DNA of 6,870 nucleotides from positions 1 through 6,870 of the forward strand of contig DBTI01000190.1 of assembly GCA_002306975.1 (NCBI GenBank). Reading direction: 5' to 3'. A program made the position numbers and the translations under genes. The notes under the pieces were generated by a model. The model saw nothing but the letters and a program-made list of their open reading frames with translations, made no database searches and had not been told where the DNA came from. This document shows positions 6,308 through 6,870 of this stretch, one piece after another. Source of the DNA: Ruminococcaceae bacterium UBA1320. Its GTDB lineage: Bacteria; Bacillota; Clostridia; Oscillospirales; Ethanoligenentaceae. Within the stretch, counting starts at the first letter, position 1; every line of letters starts with the position of its first letter.

Positions 6308-6339
6308 ACAACACAAATCCGGGGGCAAAGACCCCCGGA
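6308..6339 (-). terminator. GC-rich hairpin with T-rich tail in the mnmE leader
   Basis: On the minus strand an 8-bp perfect stem (TCCGGGGG with CCCCCGGA, arms 6332-6339 and 6318-6325) with a 6-nt loop is followed by TTTGTGTTGT, ending 25 bp before mnmE. It resembles an intrinsic terminator or attenuator. It also starts almost exactly at the start point predicted for the candidate mnmE promoter, so it could instead be a stabilising stem at the 5' end of the mRNA. Confidence 0.55.
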
Positions 6340-6344
6340 CAATA

Positions 6345-6373
6345 ATTTTAACGATAGCAATTTGATTTTTGAA
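6345..6373 (-). promoter_or_regulatory. Candidate promoter of mnmE-mnmG-rsmG
   Basis: On the minus strand TTCAAA (6368-6373, four of six consensus bases) lies exactly 17 bp upstream of TAAAAT (6345-6350, five of six). Transcription would begin near 6338, at the base of the GC-rich hairpin. Its -35 end overlaps the T-rich tail of the hairpin after jag, a compact terminator-then-promoter layout. Confidence 0.45.
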
Positions 6374-6405
6374 AAAGAATATCAAGGCATGTCTCTCCAC
6401 GCCTT
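6371..6405 (-). terminator. Terminator-like hairpin after jag
   Basis: On the minus strand AAGGCGTG (6398-6405) pairs with CATGCCTT (6384-6391), one G-U pair included, around a 6-nt loop and is followed by GATATTCTTTTTC. It is about 105 bp after the jag stop. The upstream arm can also join an alternative hairpin (6394-6416), so termination may be conditional. The remaining part of the gap (6417-6509) is AT-rich and shows nothing I can name. Confidence 0.5.
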
Positions 6406-6509
6406 TGGCTGGGAGATACAAATTAACAATCCTTCTTTTTTAAAACTGCTATAAAACTCCTTATGGTATTTGCTTATAGCTTTTATACAAATGGTTCTTG
6501 ATTTAGTTC

Positions 6510-6870
6510 TTATCTGCGGGAATTTTTCCAGCCGCTTGTTTGCCGGCTTCCGCCTTCAACGCCGATAACAACACGGCGGTTCGGGTCTTCACCAACCGAC
6601 CACGAGGAGGCGCCGCCAATCTCTTGAACCGCGGTGTGGATTATGCGTCTTTCATACGGATTCATAGGTTCTAGCGTTGTGCTGCGGCGTGTTTTCACAG
6701 AATTCTGCGCAATACGCCTTGCGAGCGTTGTCAGCGTGGCTTCTCGCTTTTTGCGGTAATCGCCGGTGTCTATCGTGATTCTTTTGTATTTATCCTCGCC
6801 TTTATTTGCGACAAGTGAAACAAGATACTGAATAGAGTCAAGCGTTTCGCCCCTGTGACCGATTATAATT
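6510..6870 (-). CDS. jag: Jag/KhpB RNA-binding protein, C-terminal 119 residues (cut by window edge)
   Basis: Jag (KhpB) is an RNA-binding protein that partners KhpA and has been tied to cell elongation and division in Firmicutes. The visible part starts inside the KH domain, with the GHRG loop of IIGHRGETLDSIQYLVSL, continues through ITIDTGDYRKKREATL (31-46 of the fragment) and RRIAQNSVKTRRSTTLEPMN (51-70), and ends with the R3H domain. That domain holds PYERRIIHTAVQ, where Arg74 and His78 form the R-x3-H signature, and GEDPNRRVVI. The stop is TAA at 6510-6512. The N-terminal Jag-N domain is outside the window, and yidC is expected further upstream. The following gap contains a terminator-like hairpin, so jag may not always be co-transcribed with mnmE. 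The long linker motif and R3H sequence resemble clostridial, Oscillospiraceae-type homologues as I recall them. Confidence 0.94.
   Translation of the reverse strand, partial: IIIGHRGETLDSIQYLVSLVANKGEDKYKRITIDTGDYRKKREATLTTLARRIAQNSVKTRRSTTLEPMNPYERRIIHTAVQEIGGASSWSVGEDPNRRVVIGVEGGSRQTSGWKNSRR

Noticed and set aside
6209..6421. Minus-strand frame of 70 codons running from the jag-mnmE gap into mnmE
   Set aside because: It overlaps mnmE in another frame, starts at a TTG without a ribosome-binding site and resembles nothing. The gap sequence is better explained by hairpins and a promoter.
6807..6822. parS-like sequence TGCGACAAGTGAAACA in jag
   Set aside because: Only 12 of 16 bases match and the central CACGTG core is broken, while three perfect sites exist nearby. 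It is probably coding coincidence.
1..6870. Search by eye for a Noc-binding palindrome (ATTTCCCGGGAAAT), tRNA or rRNA genes, CRISPR repeats, insertion sequences and a DnaA-box cluster
   Set aside because: None was seen. The only near match to the Noc site is a half (ATTTCCCG at about 4698) inside mnmG.

Overview
The window looks like a piece of the replication-origin-proximal region of a low-to-moderate-GC Firmicute, most likely a clostridial (Oscillospiraceae-like) bacterium. The evidence is the order of genes, all on the minus strand: jag, mnmE, mnmG, rsmG, noc, a small DUF2164 gene, then parA. This matches the Bacillus subtilis order jag-mnmE-mnmG-rsmG-noc-soj-spo0J apart from the small gene. 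Three exact copies of the palindromic centromere site parS (TGTTTCACGTGAAACA) support this. By analogy, oriC should lie to the right of the window beyond jag, and parB (spo0J) to the left beyond parA. Neither is visible here.

Layout from right to left, in the direction of transcription: (1) the C-terminal part of Jag/KhpB (6510-6870), an RNA-binding protein; (2) a 227-bp gap with a terminator-like hairpin, a candidate promoter and a second GC-rich hairpin; (3) mnmE (4924-6282) and mnmG (3020-4888), the two subunits of the tRNA wobble-uridine modification enzyme; (4) rsmG (2273-2992), the 16S rRNA G527 methyltransferase, closed by a clear intrinsic terminator; (5) a roughly 300-bp AT-rich gap holding degenerate ~61-bp direct repeats and a weak promoter; (6) noc (1097-1942), a ParB-family nucleoid occlusion protein, followed by its own terminator; (7) a 74-residue DUF2164 protein (761-985); (8) a 281-bp gap with two parS sites, an orphan Shine-Dalgarno sequence and a strong parA promoter; (9) the N-terminal 159 residues of ParA/Soj (1-479), starting with TTG.

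The genes fall into two functional groups. Jag, MnmE, MnmG and RsmG act on RNA and translation. Noc, ParA and the parS sites act in chromosome segregation and division-site control. All genes seen belong to known families and the region is mostly conserved housekeeping DNA; I see no mobile element, CRISPR array, defence system or clearly new system. The points worth a second look are the parS site that fills the mnmG-rsmG junction, the DUF2164 gene set inside the segregation locus, the Noc-type DNA-recognition residues in a window that has only ParB-type sites, the repeats upstream of noc, and the possible RNA switch between jag and mnmE.
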